Assembly: GCA_029204225.1 (NCBI GenBank)
Contig: CM055113.1
Location: 8,630,364 to 8,694,363 of the forward strand
Source: Diphasiastrum complanatum
Taxonomy: Eukaryota; Streptophyta; Lycopodiopsida; Lycopodiales; Lycopodiaceae
DNA length: 64,000 bases
Reading direction: 5' to 3'
The translations under genes and the position numbers were made by a program. Under the pieces are notes generated by a model, which made no database searches, was not told the origin of the DNA, and saw nothing but the letters and a program-made list of their open reading frames with translations. Positions within the stretch are counted from its first letter, which is position 1. Each line of letters opens with the position of its first letter. Of the stretch, positions 11,354-21,069 are shown piece after piece.

Positions 11354-11857
11354 CAGTGCATGGGCATGAGAGAAATACAGTTCTCTCACAAATAATGTCT
11401 CGCTTACTGGCGGACTTTGGATCTACAGATCCTCTACAAAATTGTCTCGCTCACAGGCGGACATGTATTCTTTATTTTTTGTCTTTTTCTGACTTTTAGT
11501 ATTATGCATCAAACAAAAAGTATATGGTTCGTGAACTTTATCATGTCACGTCGTGTAATTTCCATATTAGAAAGACTAAACATCTACAACTAATCACGAA
11601 TTACAAGAGTGGTAGATTAGCCACGATCTAGAGTACTTCTGCTGATGTCATGATATCTGATCAAATACTTATAGCCCATGGTACTTGGCTGATCTTCTTG
11701 GTCGTTCGTGGAGCAAGAATGATTTTGTGTCGCGAAACAATTTTGTGTCATGTGTCACGAAATTGTTCGGGAACAATTTCGTTTCTTGTGTCTTTTCTGT
11801 CAAAATCAGAGTGGAGAGCTAGCAAGGGTTTGGCACTAGAAATATTTTGTTTCTTCA
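11354..11857 (-). repeat. 3' LTR of copia M2 (partial)
   Basis: About 500 bp nearly colinear with 15035-15534. Both copies share, for example, ATAATGTCTCGCTTACTGG and end ...TTTTGTTTCTTCA on the plus strand. The left end joins the gag of M1 abruptly, so this LTR is truncated or recombined. Confidence 0.7.
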
Positions 11858-11861
11858 GCTC

Positions 11862-12440
11862 TCTCTCAAAGCATGATAGCTTGATGAATCCAAGACTGCT
11901 CCTCTGTCTCTAGAATAGACCTTTGTCTAAGGCCTTTGTGAAAATGTCAGCTACCATCTCCTTCGTTCCAATGAAGGTAGTCTGCAACATCTTCTTCCCC
12001 GTCTCTGGCATATAGACTTTGTAGTATGACGAATTGTTGTCATATACTACCATATATCTCTGTTCAGCTTTCTCATCAAGCTTCTTTCGAAGTTTATCAG
12101 GAATATGTGCATAAGCTGCACAGCCAAAGATTCTGATGTGAGTCAGATTGGGTTTTCTACCCCACCATAATTCGTGTGGTGTCTTGTGAGGGACACCCGA
12201 CTTTCCTGTCATGTTCTAAATGTATGCAGCTATAGCTACTGCTTTAGCCCACAGTACTCTTGGAGCTTTCGAGTAGGCCATCATGCATTTGGCAGCTTCC
12301 ATTAGGGTCCTATTCTTTCTTTTTGCAACACCGTTGTGCTGCGGTGTGTAAGATACAGTCCTTCTGTGAATGATACCATGATCATTGCAGAAGTCAGTGA
12401 AGTGATTCGCAATGTATTCTCCACCTCGATATGTTCTGAT
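11862..12440 (-). pseudogene. copia M2 integrase C-terminal part fused to RNase H tail
   Basis: Minus strand: T-P-Q-H-N-G-V-A-K-R-K-N-R-T (catalytic E position changed to K), then P-H-E-L-W-W-G-R-K-P-N-L and the R-I-F-G-C-A-A-Y-A-H block, then Y-Y-K-V-Y-M-P-E-T. There the sequence jumps straight into K-E-M-V-A-D-I-F-T-K-A-L-D, the last block of RNase H. Everything from the linker through RT to most of RNase H has been deleted, with the reading frame kept across the join. Confidence 0.75.
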
Positions 12441-12830
12441 CTATGTCACTTTATTACCAGTGCATTTCTCTGCCCAATTCACATACTCTGTGAATTTGTC
12501 AAATGTTTTTGATTTATTCTGAATAAAATAGACTTTGGCAAATTTATAGTAATCATCAATAAAGGTAATGTAATATTTCGAGCCTCCTACTGAGATCACA
12601 TTTAAAGACCCACAAATGTCAGAATGCACTAACTCTAGAATCTTGGTTGTTTTGTAGGAGTCTTTGACAAATGGAGTGTGTGACATCTTACCCTTCAAAC
12701 ATGCATCACAGGTGGTCAAACTGTTTGCATTCGAGATGCTCACCCTTGTGATTGCTCCATGATGGCTTGTATGGTAAAGTGCCATTGAATTCATATGACA
12801 AAGTCTCCTGTGCCATAGAGTGTCTGGCAA
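12441..12830 (-). pseudogene. copia M2 gag-pre-integrase and integrase core start
   Basis: Minus strand frame of 129 codons: L-W-H-R-R-L-C-H-M-N (the HHCC histidines), C-D-A-C-L-K-G-K (the cysteines), L-V-H-S-D-I-C-G with the first catalytic aspartate, then I-T-F-I-D-D-Y. It ends at a stop just before the I-R-T-Y-R-G-G-E-Y block, where the second catalytic aspartate (normally R-x-D) reads Y. Confidence 0.75.
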
Positions 12831-12842
12831 ATCATCATGACT

Positions 12843-13530
12843 CTAATGCACTTGATCTGCAGGCAGGCGTACCTTTAAGTGATACAGATTGTCTTTTCTT
12901 CTACCTTTGGTGATCCGAGTACTAGTACTTGCATCAACAATGTTGCATGCTTCATCTGAGAACGTCACATGCATTCCTACGTCAGCTATTCTTGCCATTG
13001 ATAGCAAGTCTTGCTGCAGTGTAGGCATGAACTGAACATCTTCGAGTTGTCTGTCTCTGCCATTCGTGTTGAGCCACAGTGAACTAATACCATTCACTTG
13101 ATGTTTGGGTCCATCTCCAAGAATAGTGAATCTTGATGGATCTGCACTTTGAAAATCAGACATTATTCGTTTTGATGTAATGAAGTATGAGGTAGTTCTT
13201 GAGTCTAGAATTACTTTTTGTGTGTCAGGTGTTGACACTGCACACATGTCTGCACAGATGTAGACAATCGAATTACCACGATTCGATCTTTCTTCGCCCA
13301 TTTTTGAGCTCTCTGGCTCCTCGACATAGGACGAACTATTATTGTTCTCCTGTCTGCTTTGTGCTGATTTGTTTCTTGGGTTCAAAGGACAGTCCATGGC
13401 TGCATGACCCTTCTTGTGACAGTGGATACACTCAATTTTCGGATTGAGCCAACATGAATCAACAGTGTGTCTTTCACGTTTGCATCTCAGACAGGTCTTT
13501 TTGTCTCCACTTTGCTGTCTTTTGACCTTT
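12843..13530 (-). pseudogene. copia M2 zinc knuckles and protease (broken)
   Basis: Two CCHC knuckles sit in series on the minus strand: C-L-R-C-K-R-E-R-H-T-V-D-S-C and C-I-H-C-H-K-K-G-H-A-A-M-D-C. The first is separated by a frameshift from gag. The protease follows: V-I-L-D-S-R-T-T-S-Y-F, where the catalytic D-S-G has become D-S-R, then L-W-L-N-T-N-G-R-D-R and L-L-S-M-A-R-I. The G-to-R change should kill protease activity. Confidence 0.75.
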
Positions 13531-13702
13531 CTTTATTCTTCCATTTGTCTTTGTTGGTTTCTTCTGCTTGCTGATCATGACCCTGCTTTCAATCTGACTC
13601 CCTCTTAGGCTTGAATTGTTTCTTTGTCTTCTCCTTGTTGTTGTAGAGGGCTTGGTCAGAAACATCCTTGTGATCAAGGTGCTCTCGAGCCTCGACTTCC
13701 TC

Positions 13703-14263
13703 TCAAATCTCAACAATTGCCTTTTCGAGTGTCATTGTTGGATCCTTTGCTAGTAGAGTTCTGGTTGTCTGGAAAGATCTAGATAAGGCTCTCAACAGAT
13801 AAGTGAGCTGCTTCTCTGTTGAGACTGTATTTTCTACTCCAGAATTGTGTAGTGAAAGGAGTAGATCCTTCATTTTCCTTACAAAAGAAGTGAGGTCTTT
13901 GCCATCCCACTTCAGGTTTGTCAACTGATCCTCAAGCATCATTATCTGACTGCGTGATTTCGTCTGAAATCTCATGAGTAGTGTATCCCACATCTCTTTT
14001 ACTTTAGAGAGTGTAGCCAGGTCAAGTGTGAGTCTATCCTCGATGGATGATGATAACAAGGCTACTGCCTTGTCATTCTTCTCCCTCCATTCGTGTAGCT
14101 CCTTGTCTGTTGTTGTAGGCATCTCCTCGGTGCCATCAACCCAGGGGAATAATCCTTCACCCTTTAGTATTAGCGAGGTCTTTACCTTCCATGCTAGGAA
14201 GTTAGATCCTGATGAATCCAGAACTGTATAGATCTTGAATTGTATGTCGCTGATTGAAGCCAT
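13703..14263 (-). pseudogene. copia M2 gag
   Basis: An uninterrupted frame of 186 codons beginning M-A-S-I-S-D-I-Q at 14263. It carries the copia gag (UBN2-type) landmarks N-F-L-A-W-K-V-K, then L-S-S-S-I-E-D-R-L, M-W-D-T-L, L-E-D-Q-L-T-N-L-K and L-L-R-A-L-S-R-S-F. It is the best preserved piece of this family in the window. Downstream the frame breaks before the zinc knuckles. Confidence 0.75.
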
Positions 14264-14514
14264 TGCTCCTGAATTTGTATTTTCACTTGTTAATGGTTGT
14301 TTGTTTGAATGCTTAGCCTCCTAGATCTGATAGCTTTTCGACTGTGTCAGACTATGACATTGATGTGAAAAAGTGTACTCATAAAATGCAAATTCCAGCC
14401 AGAACTCTGGCAACAAACTGATAAAAGTATCGAACGATTTTCAAACAGTTTTGCAAAATTCGAACTATTTCTGTTTGCAAATAATTCATGTTGGATCAAT
14501 CAGGCTCTGTAACA

Positions 14515-14820
14515 CAACAAAACGAAACGAGACGAAATCTAGATGAAAACGAAGCGAAGTGAAGCGAAGTGAAGCGAAGCGAAGCAAAGCAAAACTTAAA
14601 CGAGCTCTGACATTGATTTATGTTGGAAGCATAGAGATCGTGAAATGAAATGAAACGAATGAAATTAGATGAAAGAGAAGAATTCACGAAAAGATCAATC
14701 AGACTTTGTAACGAGATGAAATGAAACAAGACGAAATGAAGCGAAATGAAACGAAACTTAAGTGAGCTTTGAAATTGATTTACACTTATAGCCAAGTGAT
14801 CGCGAAACAAAGCGAAGCGG
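14515..14820. repeat. GCGAA/GTGAA-rich duplicated stretch in M2 5' region
   Basis: Two related blocks (about 14502-14620 and 14700-14790) each open with ATCAATCAG followed by an R-C-T-(C/T)-T-G-T-A-A-like string, run through short (A/G)AA(A/G)CGAAG-type units, and end in GAGCT(C/T)TGA(C/A)ATTGATTTA. The latter reads TCAGAGC on the minus strand, like the 3' half of a copia primer-binding site. They lie between gag and the clear LTR copy. Confidence 0.5.
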
Positions 14821-15034
14821 AAGCATTCGCGAACAAAATCAGTTTGTCAGAAATTCAGATATGATTGTTGGTCACTGCCGGCTATATCATTCCTACAATC
14901 TTTCAGAGTGTAGACAGACTCTGTGACAAATATTCATTCGAGATCATACAATCATAAGAATAATATGTGCATAACAACTACAATATTATCTATTGATTTT
15001 CTTGATTTTTCAAGCATTGTGCGACAGATCCACA

Positions 15035-15534
15035 CAGTGCATTGGCATGAAATACAGTTCTCTCACAAATAATGTCTCGCTTACTGGCGGACTTCTAGAT
15101 CTACAGATCCTCTACAAAATTGTCTTGCTCACAGGCGAACATGTATTCTTTATTTTTCGTCTTTTTCTGACTTTTAGTATTATGTATCAAACAGAAAGTA
15201 TATAGTTCGCGAACTTTTTTGTGTCGCATTGTGTAACTTCTAGATTAGAAAAATTAAACATCTACAACTAATCGCGAATTAAAGAGTGTCATATTAGCCA
15301 CAATCTAGAGGACTTCTGCTGATGTCATGATATCTGATTATATACTTGTAACCCATGGTACTTGGCTGATCTTCTTGGCTGTTCGTGGAGCAAGAATGAT
15401 TTTGTGTCGTGAAACAATTTCGTGTCGTGTGTCACGAAATTGTTCGCGTTCAATTTTATTTCTTGTGTCTTTTTTGTCAAAATCAGAGTGGAGAGCTAGC
15501 AAGGCTTTGGCACTAGAAATATTTTGTTTCTTCA
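15035..15534 (-). repeat. 5' LTR of copia M2
   Basis: Direct repeat partner of 11354-11857, differing at scattered single bases and a few small indels, so the insertion is not recent. It may extend to lower coordinates. No standard TGGTATCAGAGC site was found next to it. Confidence 0.65.
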
Positions 15535-16961
15535 GTGATTGTATAAAGTTTATGTTGTTAAAGATGGATGTTATAATGGTCTTTATTTACTTGGTTGATT
15601 GTAGAATTTGGAACTCATAATTTGGTTAAGAATCAAGTTAGAAGAATATTCTTGGAATCCAATAATTTTCCTTGTGAAAAATATTTCAGAATGTTTCTTA
15701 CATCTCCTGAGTGTTATGTTGTGCATATACTCCAGTATTTTTTAACGATTAAGTATGGTTTTGGAATCTTGTAAATTATGATTGACGAATCATAAGATTC
15801 TAAATATTTATGATTGACAGATCATTGATTGATACTTAAAGGTCATTAAAAGTATATATGGAAATTTAAGGATTCTTAAGATAATGAGTAATTCTTGATC
15901 AATTGGGAGAGTCAAGGATTTAGATATGTTATTTGAACTCTAAATCTCTTTACTCCAATGCATATTTGAGATTATGTACATCTCACATGCATTTTCATTA
16001 AGTAAGTACTTACTTATGAGAAATTTGCTTACCTTTACAGATTGTAGTCAAGGGATGCTTATGTATTGTTTTCAACCTAAATCTCCGGTTAATTAGGAGA
16101 CAGACAAGTCTATCAAGATTGAAGGTTGCTATTTTCTTGCATATGATGCTAGGAATGAGAGCACTGAACTCAAGAAAGTATTTGAGGTACTTAGGACTGA
16201 GTTAAAGTCATTTTTTTATCTTGATGGATCTCCTAAAAAATTTTGGTAGGATGAATTTTTGTACCTTAGTTTTTGAAAAATTCTAAGTGTATTGGTACCA
16301 AGAAGCATTTATAATAGGTCTATAAGAAATTGTGGATAGTCTTGGACTCTAATTGTTTGGATCTTTAACTTTTGAACATTGATTTCCAATGTAAGGTGAC
16401 ATTTCACCTAGAGATTCATGTAAATTGAGGTTACATGAAGGTGACATTACTAGATTGGAGAGAAACAGACCCAATAGAAAAATTTATCGCTTAGAGTACT
16501 TCTAAAGGTCGATATAGTTCTTCAGTGAAAAGATAGATAATTTGAGAATTATTCCATCTCTAAGTACTTATTTGATATTGAAGTCAGACTAAGGATTAAT
16601 TTTCAGGGTAAATGTGAAAGTTAAAAGATTGATTTGTTAGTTGTTGAACTTGATCTTCATGATTGGTCAACTGCTCATCCAATGTATTTTGTAAACTTAG
16701 TGTTTATGATGATGACAATTGGATATATTGAAGATTTTACCCATTTGGAGGACTTATCGCTCAATGTACCTTTGGATCTTGAAAGAGTACTCTGAATTAG
16801 AGATAGACAATTCTGAAGTCGTTCTATCTCTAAGTGCTTGATTAGGTTGGTTGCTCAGATTGAGGATAATGAGTTATGGAAAAGAGTTATAACCTTACAA
16901 ATTTGGATCTTCCCTAGTAACTGCTCGTTCTGAGGATAGAACCAGTTTAAGGGGGGAAGAA
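15535..16961. other. unassigned stretch, possible gypsy interior remnant
   Basis: No confident protein domain. A short plus-strand open stretch (about 16094-16240) has no recognised motif. The region ends in a G-rich tract (TTAAGGGGGGAAGA) next to a TGTTACG LTR start, the arrangement at the 3' end of many plant gypsy elements. It could therefore be a heavily decayed gypsy interior. Confidence 0.3.
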
Positions 16962-17883
16962 TGTTACGTCCATGTCCAGTATGTGGAATTCGGAATAATT
17001 CCTGACATAGATAGCCGATCACTCCAGTGTATGTGGTTATTAGTTATGCCTCATCATTTCGAACTTGGCCAATAAAGTAATTACTAATCATATGAGGGTC
17101 CAGACCTATAATTGGACATAGGAGCTCTTGCATGGTGTTTGACTGCTATAATACAAGAATAGGAGGTCAATTGCTATTCCAGGTTGCATGGGGATCGTAA
17201 GAGGAATATTTTCTGCTCATGGGAGAGAATATATACTAGTGGAAACTCGCCCTTCTACCTATTGGATTTTATGATCCTTGTAGCCAGGAGCCCCTCCTTT
17301 CTTACATTCATTCACCATGGCATGGGGGCGAAGTGGGTATGGTATTGACTAGCCATTTCCTGTTGGTTGGGGTTATTTTGCTCCACAGGTGACCTTTTGG
17401 TTGCATGCAATAGGATCTAGTTGGATCTTCACTAGGCGATCCTTACAGTTTTGTTGTTATGTTTATATATACATGCGTCAGTTATAACAACTACTTGAGC
17501 AAGGGGCATGAAGTAGGGCAATTATTGCAAAAGTACTAACATGAACTGTGACGTAGTCTGCGTTGGATAGGGCAAAGGAAGAGCTCCATTTTGACTAGTG
17601 ATGGTCGACAGTCGTCGAAGGTGTCGAACAAGTTGAGTCGACTGGTTCGCCCTTGAGAATAAGTCGATGGAGTTGAAGTCGGGATGTTGATGGACTTAAG
17701 TCGAGTCGGTGAGGTCGACGTCGATGAAGTCGATCCTGCTCTTGCTTCAAGTCGATGTATTGCACAGACTGTTCGACTTATGCGAGTAAGACTGCATGCT
17801 TTTGTAGAGAGAGAATATTTACTTAGTATACTTGGACTTAGGTAATGGATATAGGTGAGTAGGAGTAAAGATTAATTCCAACA
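16962..17883 (+). repeat. putative gypsy-type LTR
   Basis: Starts TGTTACGTCC directly after a polypurine tract (16948-16960) and can end at ...TTCCAACA (17883), giving TGTT...AACA ends and about 920 bp. A TATATATA box lies near 17465. No second copy was found in the window, so it is either a solo-like LTR or the 3' end of an element lost to decay. Confidence 0.45.
17605..17775. repeat. GTCGA-rich cluster
   Basis: About ten GTCGA pentamers plus several GTCGG and TTCGA variants occur within 170 bp inside the putative LTR. Spacing is irregular, so it is not a simple tandem repeat. Confidence 0.5.
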
Positions 17884-18310
17884 GACATTACTTGGGGAAT
17901 GTTGCAAAAAAGTATTCCAGAAATGATTTATCATAGGGACTATAGATTTTGAAGCTCACACTCATCTAAGATGCTTGGAACAAATAGGATCATTAAGAAT
18001 TTATGCTGCTATCAATTGTCCATTGATATCTTTAAATATGACTCCATAGATCTTCAAGCTACTATTAATTATGGTGACACATAATCGATCTTGAGCCAAA
18101 TTCTTCACACACCAATTTCAAACTAAAATCTACTTCATGCCAGGGGAATTTAGACTATAAGTCTCAAAATTCCACTACAAATTTTTGAAGTTTGAACATT
18201 TGTCCTTACTCCAATAGTCAAATATCATTCAATCAAAATTGAACATATTCTTTGGCTATAAATAAGCACTAGAGGGCTTCAAACTTGGGCACTAAGGGTA
18301 CCAAGTCATT
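17884..18310. other. AT-rich noncoding stretch
   Basis: No open frame with a recognisable motif and no boundary seen. Confidence 0.35.
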
Positions 18311-18317
18311 TGTCAGG

Positions 18318-18955
18318 GGTAAGGCCCCAGGGTGGGGGGGGCCTTCTTCTAAACACCTCCAGGGTTTTTTTAAAATTTTTTCTATTTTTTAAAAAGTTCA
18401 CTTTTCGAAAATAGTAATTTCGGAATTGTGCCACTTATTATAAATAGTAACTAAATCTTACAACATTGTAAGGTGTTTATTAATATTTCTAAAAATAGCA
18501 AAGATACCTTACAAATCAAATCTGTAAGGTATTTATTGCTCATAATTTTCAAAAGTAAAAAATTATGCCATTTAAGGCAACTTTCAAATGAACTACAAAA
18601 GAAACTACAAGTTTTACATATAGGGTGAAGGCCCCCAGGCGGGGGCCTTCCCCTGCGGTGACAATAGTTGCATTTTTTTTTTGGCTAAAACTAACCCACA
18701 ACTTACTAAAAATAGTAAGTTTATGGTTTCAGTTTTCTAAAAAGTATTTTCTAATAATAGTAAAAGTACCTTACAAAGTGTAATGCATTTCTAGATGTGC
18801 CTAAAAATAGCAATGATGCCTTACACATTTATTACTTCTCCAAATCTTGAAATAATAAATGCAATTGTGATATTGTGGCTTTTGAGGTTTCACAAAAATA
18901 CAGAGTGTAAAAAAATCAGTAGCTTGTTACGGATAGTTGCTGCATTTTTTGTATT
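18318..18955. repeat. hairpin-rich noncoding region with two GC-rich palindromes
   Basis: Two GC-rich palindromes stand 300 bp apart in AT-rich sequence. One is at 18321-18345 (AGGCCCC...GGGGCCT). The other, at 18627-18650, has perfect 10-bp arms GAAGGCCCCC/GGGGGCCTTC and loop AGGC. Between and after them the motif CTTACA recurs with its complement TGTAAG, forming small hairpins around 18450-18530, and the phrase CTAAAAATAGCAA repeats near 18490 and 18800. It may be a non-autonomous element, but no terminal repeats are clear. Confidence 0.4.
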
Positions 18956-19076
18956 ATGGAAGGAGCCGGGTAGAGGCCATTCTGCCCGGTTCGGATTTCC
19001 AAAAATTTTTAGGCGAGGCCTAAAATTTTTTGGAAATTCGAACCCAGCAGAATGGCCTCTGCCCGGCCCCTTCCAT
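18956..19076. repeat. 121-bp foldback (59-nt arms, 3-nt loop)
   Basis: The arm at 18956-19014 is the reverse complement of 19018-19076 at 53 of 59 positions by direct reading, with loop GAG. Opposite strands therefore encode mirror-image short frames of no coding meaning. Transcribed, it would form one long imperfect stem of pri-miRNA size. As DNA it looks like a small foldback transposable element. No flanking target duplication is evident. Confidence 0.7.
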
Positions 19077-19116
19077 TGCGTAATGGATTTTTGGACCCTT
19101 TTTAAATCAATCCTTT

Positions 19117-19230
19117 GCTGCCATGTGCCAAGCACAAGCAGAATCAAGAATCAGCACTAAATTTTTTTTACACCAATCCGATGCTGCCACATGGCAAACG
19201 CAGGCAAAAGCTACACTAATTTTTTTTTTT
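19117..19230. repeat. imperfect tandem duplication, about 70 bp unit
   Basis: The unit at 19117-19175 (GCTGCCATGTGCCAAGCAC...CACTAAATTTTTTTT) recurs at 19183-19230 (GCTGCCACATGGCAAACGC...CACTAATTTTTTTT). Confidence 0.5.
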
Positions 19231-19240
19231 AAAAAACAGG

Positions 19241-19286
19241 TGACTATTCTGCTTTTTAATCTGTTCAGAAATGGGCAGAATAGTCA
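19241..19286. repeat. 12-bp perfect inverted repeat
   Basis: TGACTATTCTGC (19241-19252) and GCAGAATAGTCA (19275-19286) are exact complements around a 22-nt spacer. The stem could form in either strand. It lies downstream of the bHLH gene. Confidence 0.5.
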
Positions 19287-19645
19287 TCAAAAATCCATTA
19301 CGCTCATATTTCAGACTGCTTAAAAAGCAAAATGGGCAACCCATTCTACTGCAGAATAGGAAATCAATCTACGTTCACATTTCCCTGCACCATTTTGAAA
19401 TTAGGGGCCTTAGATCAGCCCTTTATGTCTCAGCAGGAGAGTTTTTTGAGATGAAAATAGCTACGATATTCCATCTGGGTTTGAATAGAAAATTAAGAGG
19501 CTTCTTCTACGTTATAGAATTTTGGCCGAAAACATTTGACCTGTGTAGCTTCGATTTTGGATACATTCAGCCAATAAGTCCTCTACCAAACTTGCCATTC
19601 CAAAGATGTGCATTGATGTTATCTACAAAACTATCTCTGATATAC

Positions 19646-19651
19646 TTTATT
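19646..19651 (-). terminator. candidate poly(A) signal of the bHLH gene
   Basis: AATAAA on the minus strand about 80 nt after the predicted stop codon, a suitable place for the near-upstream polyadenylation element. Confidence 0.4.
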
Positions 19652-19728
19652 TAAGTAGCCTTTCAGATGATGCTGCCTGTTGTGAATGGCGGCCAAACCC
19701 TTTGAGTTATAGCGTAGAGGATGGCAGA

Positions 19729-21018
19729 TCATCTACAATATTCATAGATCATGTCCTGGATCAGCTTCTCCACATCTGACAAGCTCAGATCATCCCACCC
19801 TTGAATCTGCAGCACGATGCAAGTTCCCCCTTCAGTTAGAAACCAGTAAAGGAGGATCATGTGTTTATTTGTGATGATTAATGTTTGTTCGAAACTCTCG
19901 AAGTCATGTAGACAAAGAGATTATTAAACGAATTAGAACAGCAACATTGAAAACCTCCGCTATGATGTTATTGTGGCATTCATTTTGATGGCAAGAAAGG
20001 CTGGCATTCAAGATGTCTATGTTCAGCGAATGTAGTCCTCGTAGCAGTTCACAAAGACCTCCTTCCCATTGCGAAAAGCTGAAGTGAAGATGATACACCT
20101 GTTTTTCGATTCTGGAAACCTCCAACTGCGACAAAACAGCGACGTATTAATAAAATCAATAGCCTAGAAACCTTACGACTTTTGTGCTTCGTTCATCACT
20201 TCATATAAGCATGATCCGTGATCCAAAGTTAAGCCTATGAACAGATTCATCGTTAAAAAACAGCTGTGAATCAGACGCCACATGGAAAATACAGAGGTGA
20301 CTTTGAAAATCTAAGGCGTTATCCTGGTTTGTCTTTTTGTGCACCATGTGATTAAGTCTTGATACTGGAATTGTTCTACGTTCAGGACATCGTTATTGTT
20401 CGAGGAGCTCGAGTGGTATTAAGTTTTTTGCTAGATCCTCTTGCAGGTAGATGTGAGATAAAGGATCGAGTATCTTTTTGGCCAATTTATTTCACTGCAA
20501 GGCCTAACATCTCCTCAAAGTGGAGTGATGGCACTCAGAGGCTGCTTCTCTTTAATCTCAAGATGTTGTACCGCCACCCAAAACATTGCTTCTAAGAAAC
20601 AAAGGAAACGATGTGAGAAGCAGAAAAAGACAAGGATTATATGGTATTCAGTGTTCACCTTCACTGCCTTTTCCTCAGCTGATGCTGGATTCGATGTTCT
20701 GGTGAAGTTCCTCGCAAAAGCGTTTGAGCTGTCGTTATTACTCGTATCGTTAGCAACGGAGGAGTCATCAGAAGCTGACTCGCTTCTTAACTCTTCAAGC
20801 GTGATGGAAGAAACTGCAGCTGGGCTCCGCGTTTGACCGGCAAAGATCGCTTCACCCTCCAAGTTTGAAATGTCTACCTCAATCTCTTCGATGTGTTTCT
20901 GCAGATTGCGCACGTATTGGATCGCATCCGCTACGATAGAAGCTTTATCCATCTGCCATCAATGCACATAGTTCAGTTCCTCTCTCTCTCAGCATCATTG
21001 CACATAGCTCAGTCTCAA

Positions 21019-21069
<51 letters not shown>

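Larger units (their letters stand above)
11354..15534 (-). mobile_element. Ty1/copia retrotransposon M2 with two LTR copies
   Basis: Two homologous direct repeats (11354-11857 and 15035-15534) flank a minus-strand interior carrying gag, two zinc knuckles, protease, pre-integrase, integrase and a stub of RNase H. A purine tract (11858-11867, GAGAGAGAGC on the minus strand) adjoins the left copy. The RT and most of RNase H are deleted. It belongs to the same family as M1 and M3. The outer ends of the LTRs toward lower coordinates are not certain. Confidence 0.8.

Noticed and set aside
18795-19160. Plus and minus frames (18795-19160, 18890-19147) encoding nearly the same peptide
   Set aside because: The similarity is a by-product of the foldback being self-complementary, not of coding.
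19271-19654. 127-codon plus-strand frame downstream of the bHLH gene
   Set aside because: No recognised motif; it lies over the 3' flank of the bHLH gene on the opposite strand, has no supported splice or promoter context, and is near chance length for this composition.
20515-20658. Read-through of bHLH exon 3 into residues ending A-I-T-P-L
   Set aside because: A good GT donor at 20658 and an in-phase acceptor at 20126 leading to the ACT-like exon explain the gene better. The extension has no family similarity.
20525-20836. Plus-strand frame antisense to bHLH exon 3
   Set aside because: Shadow of the spliced minus-strand coding exon.
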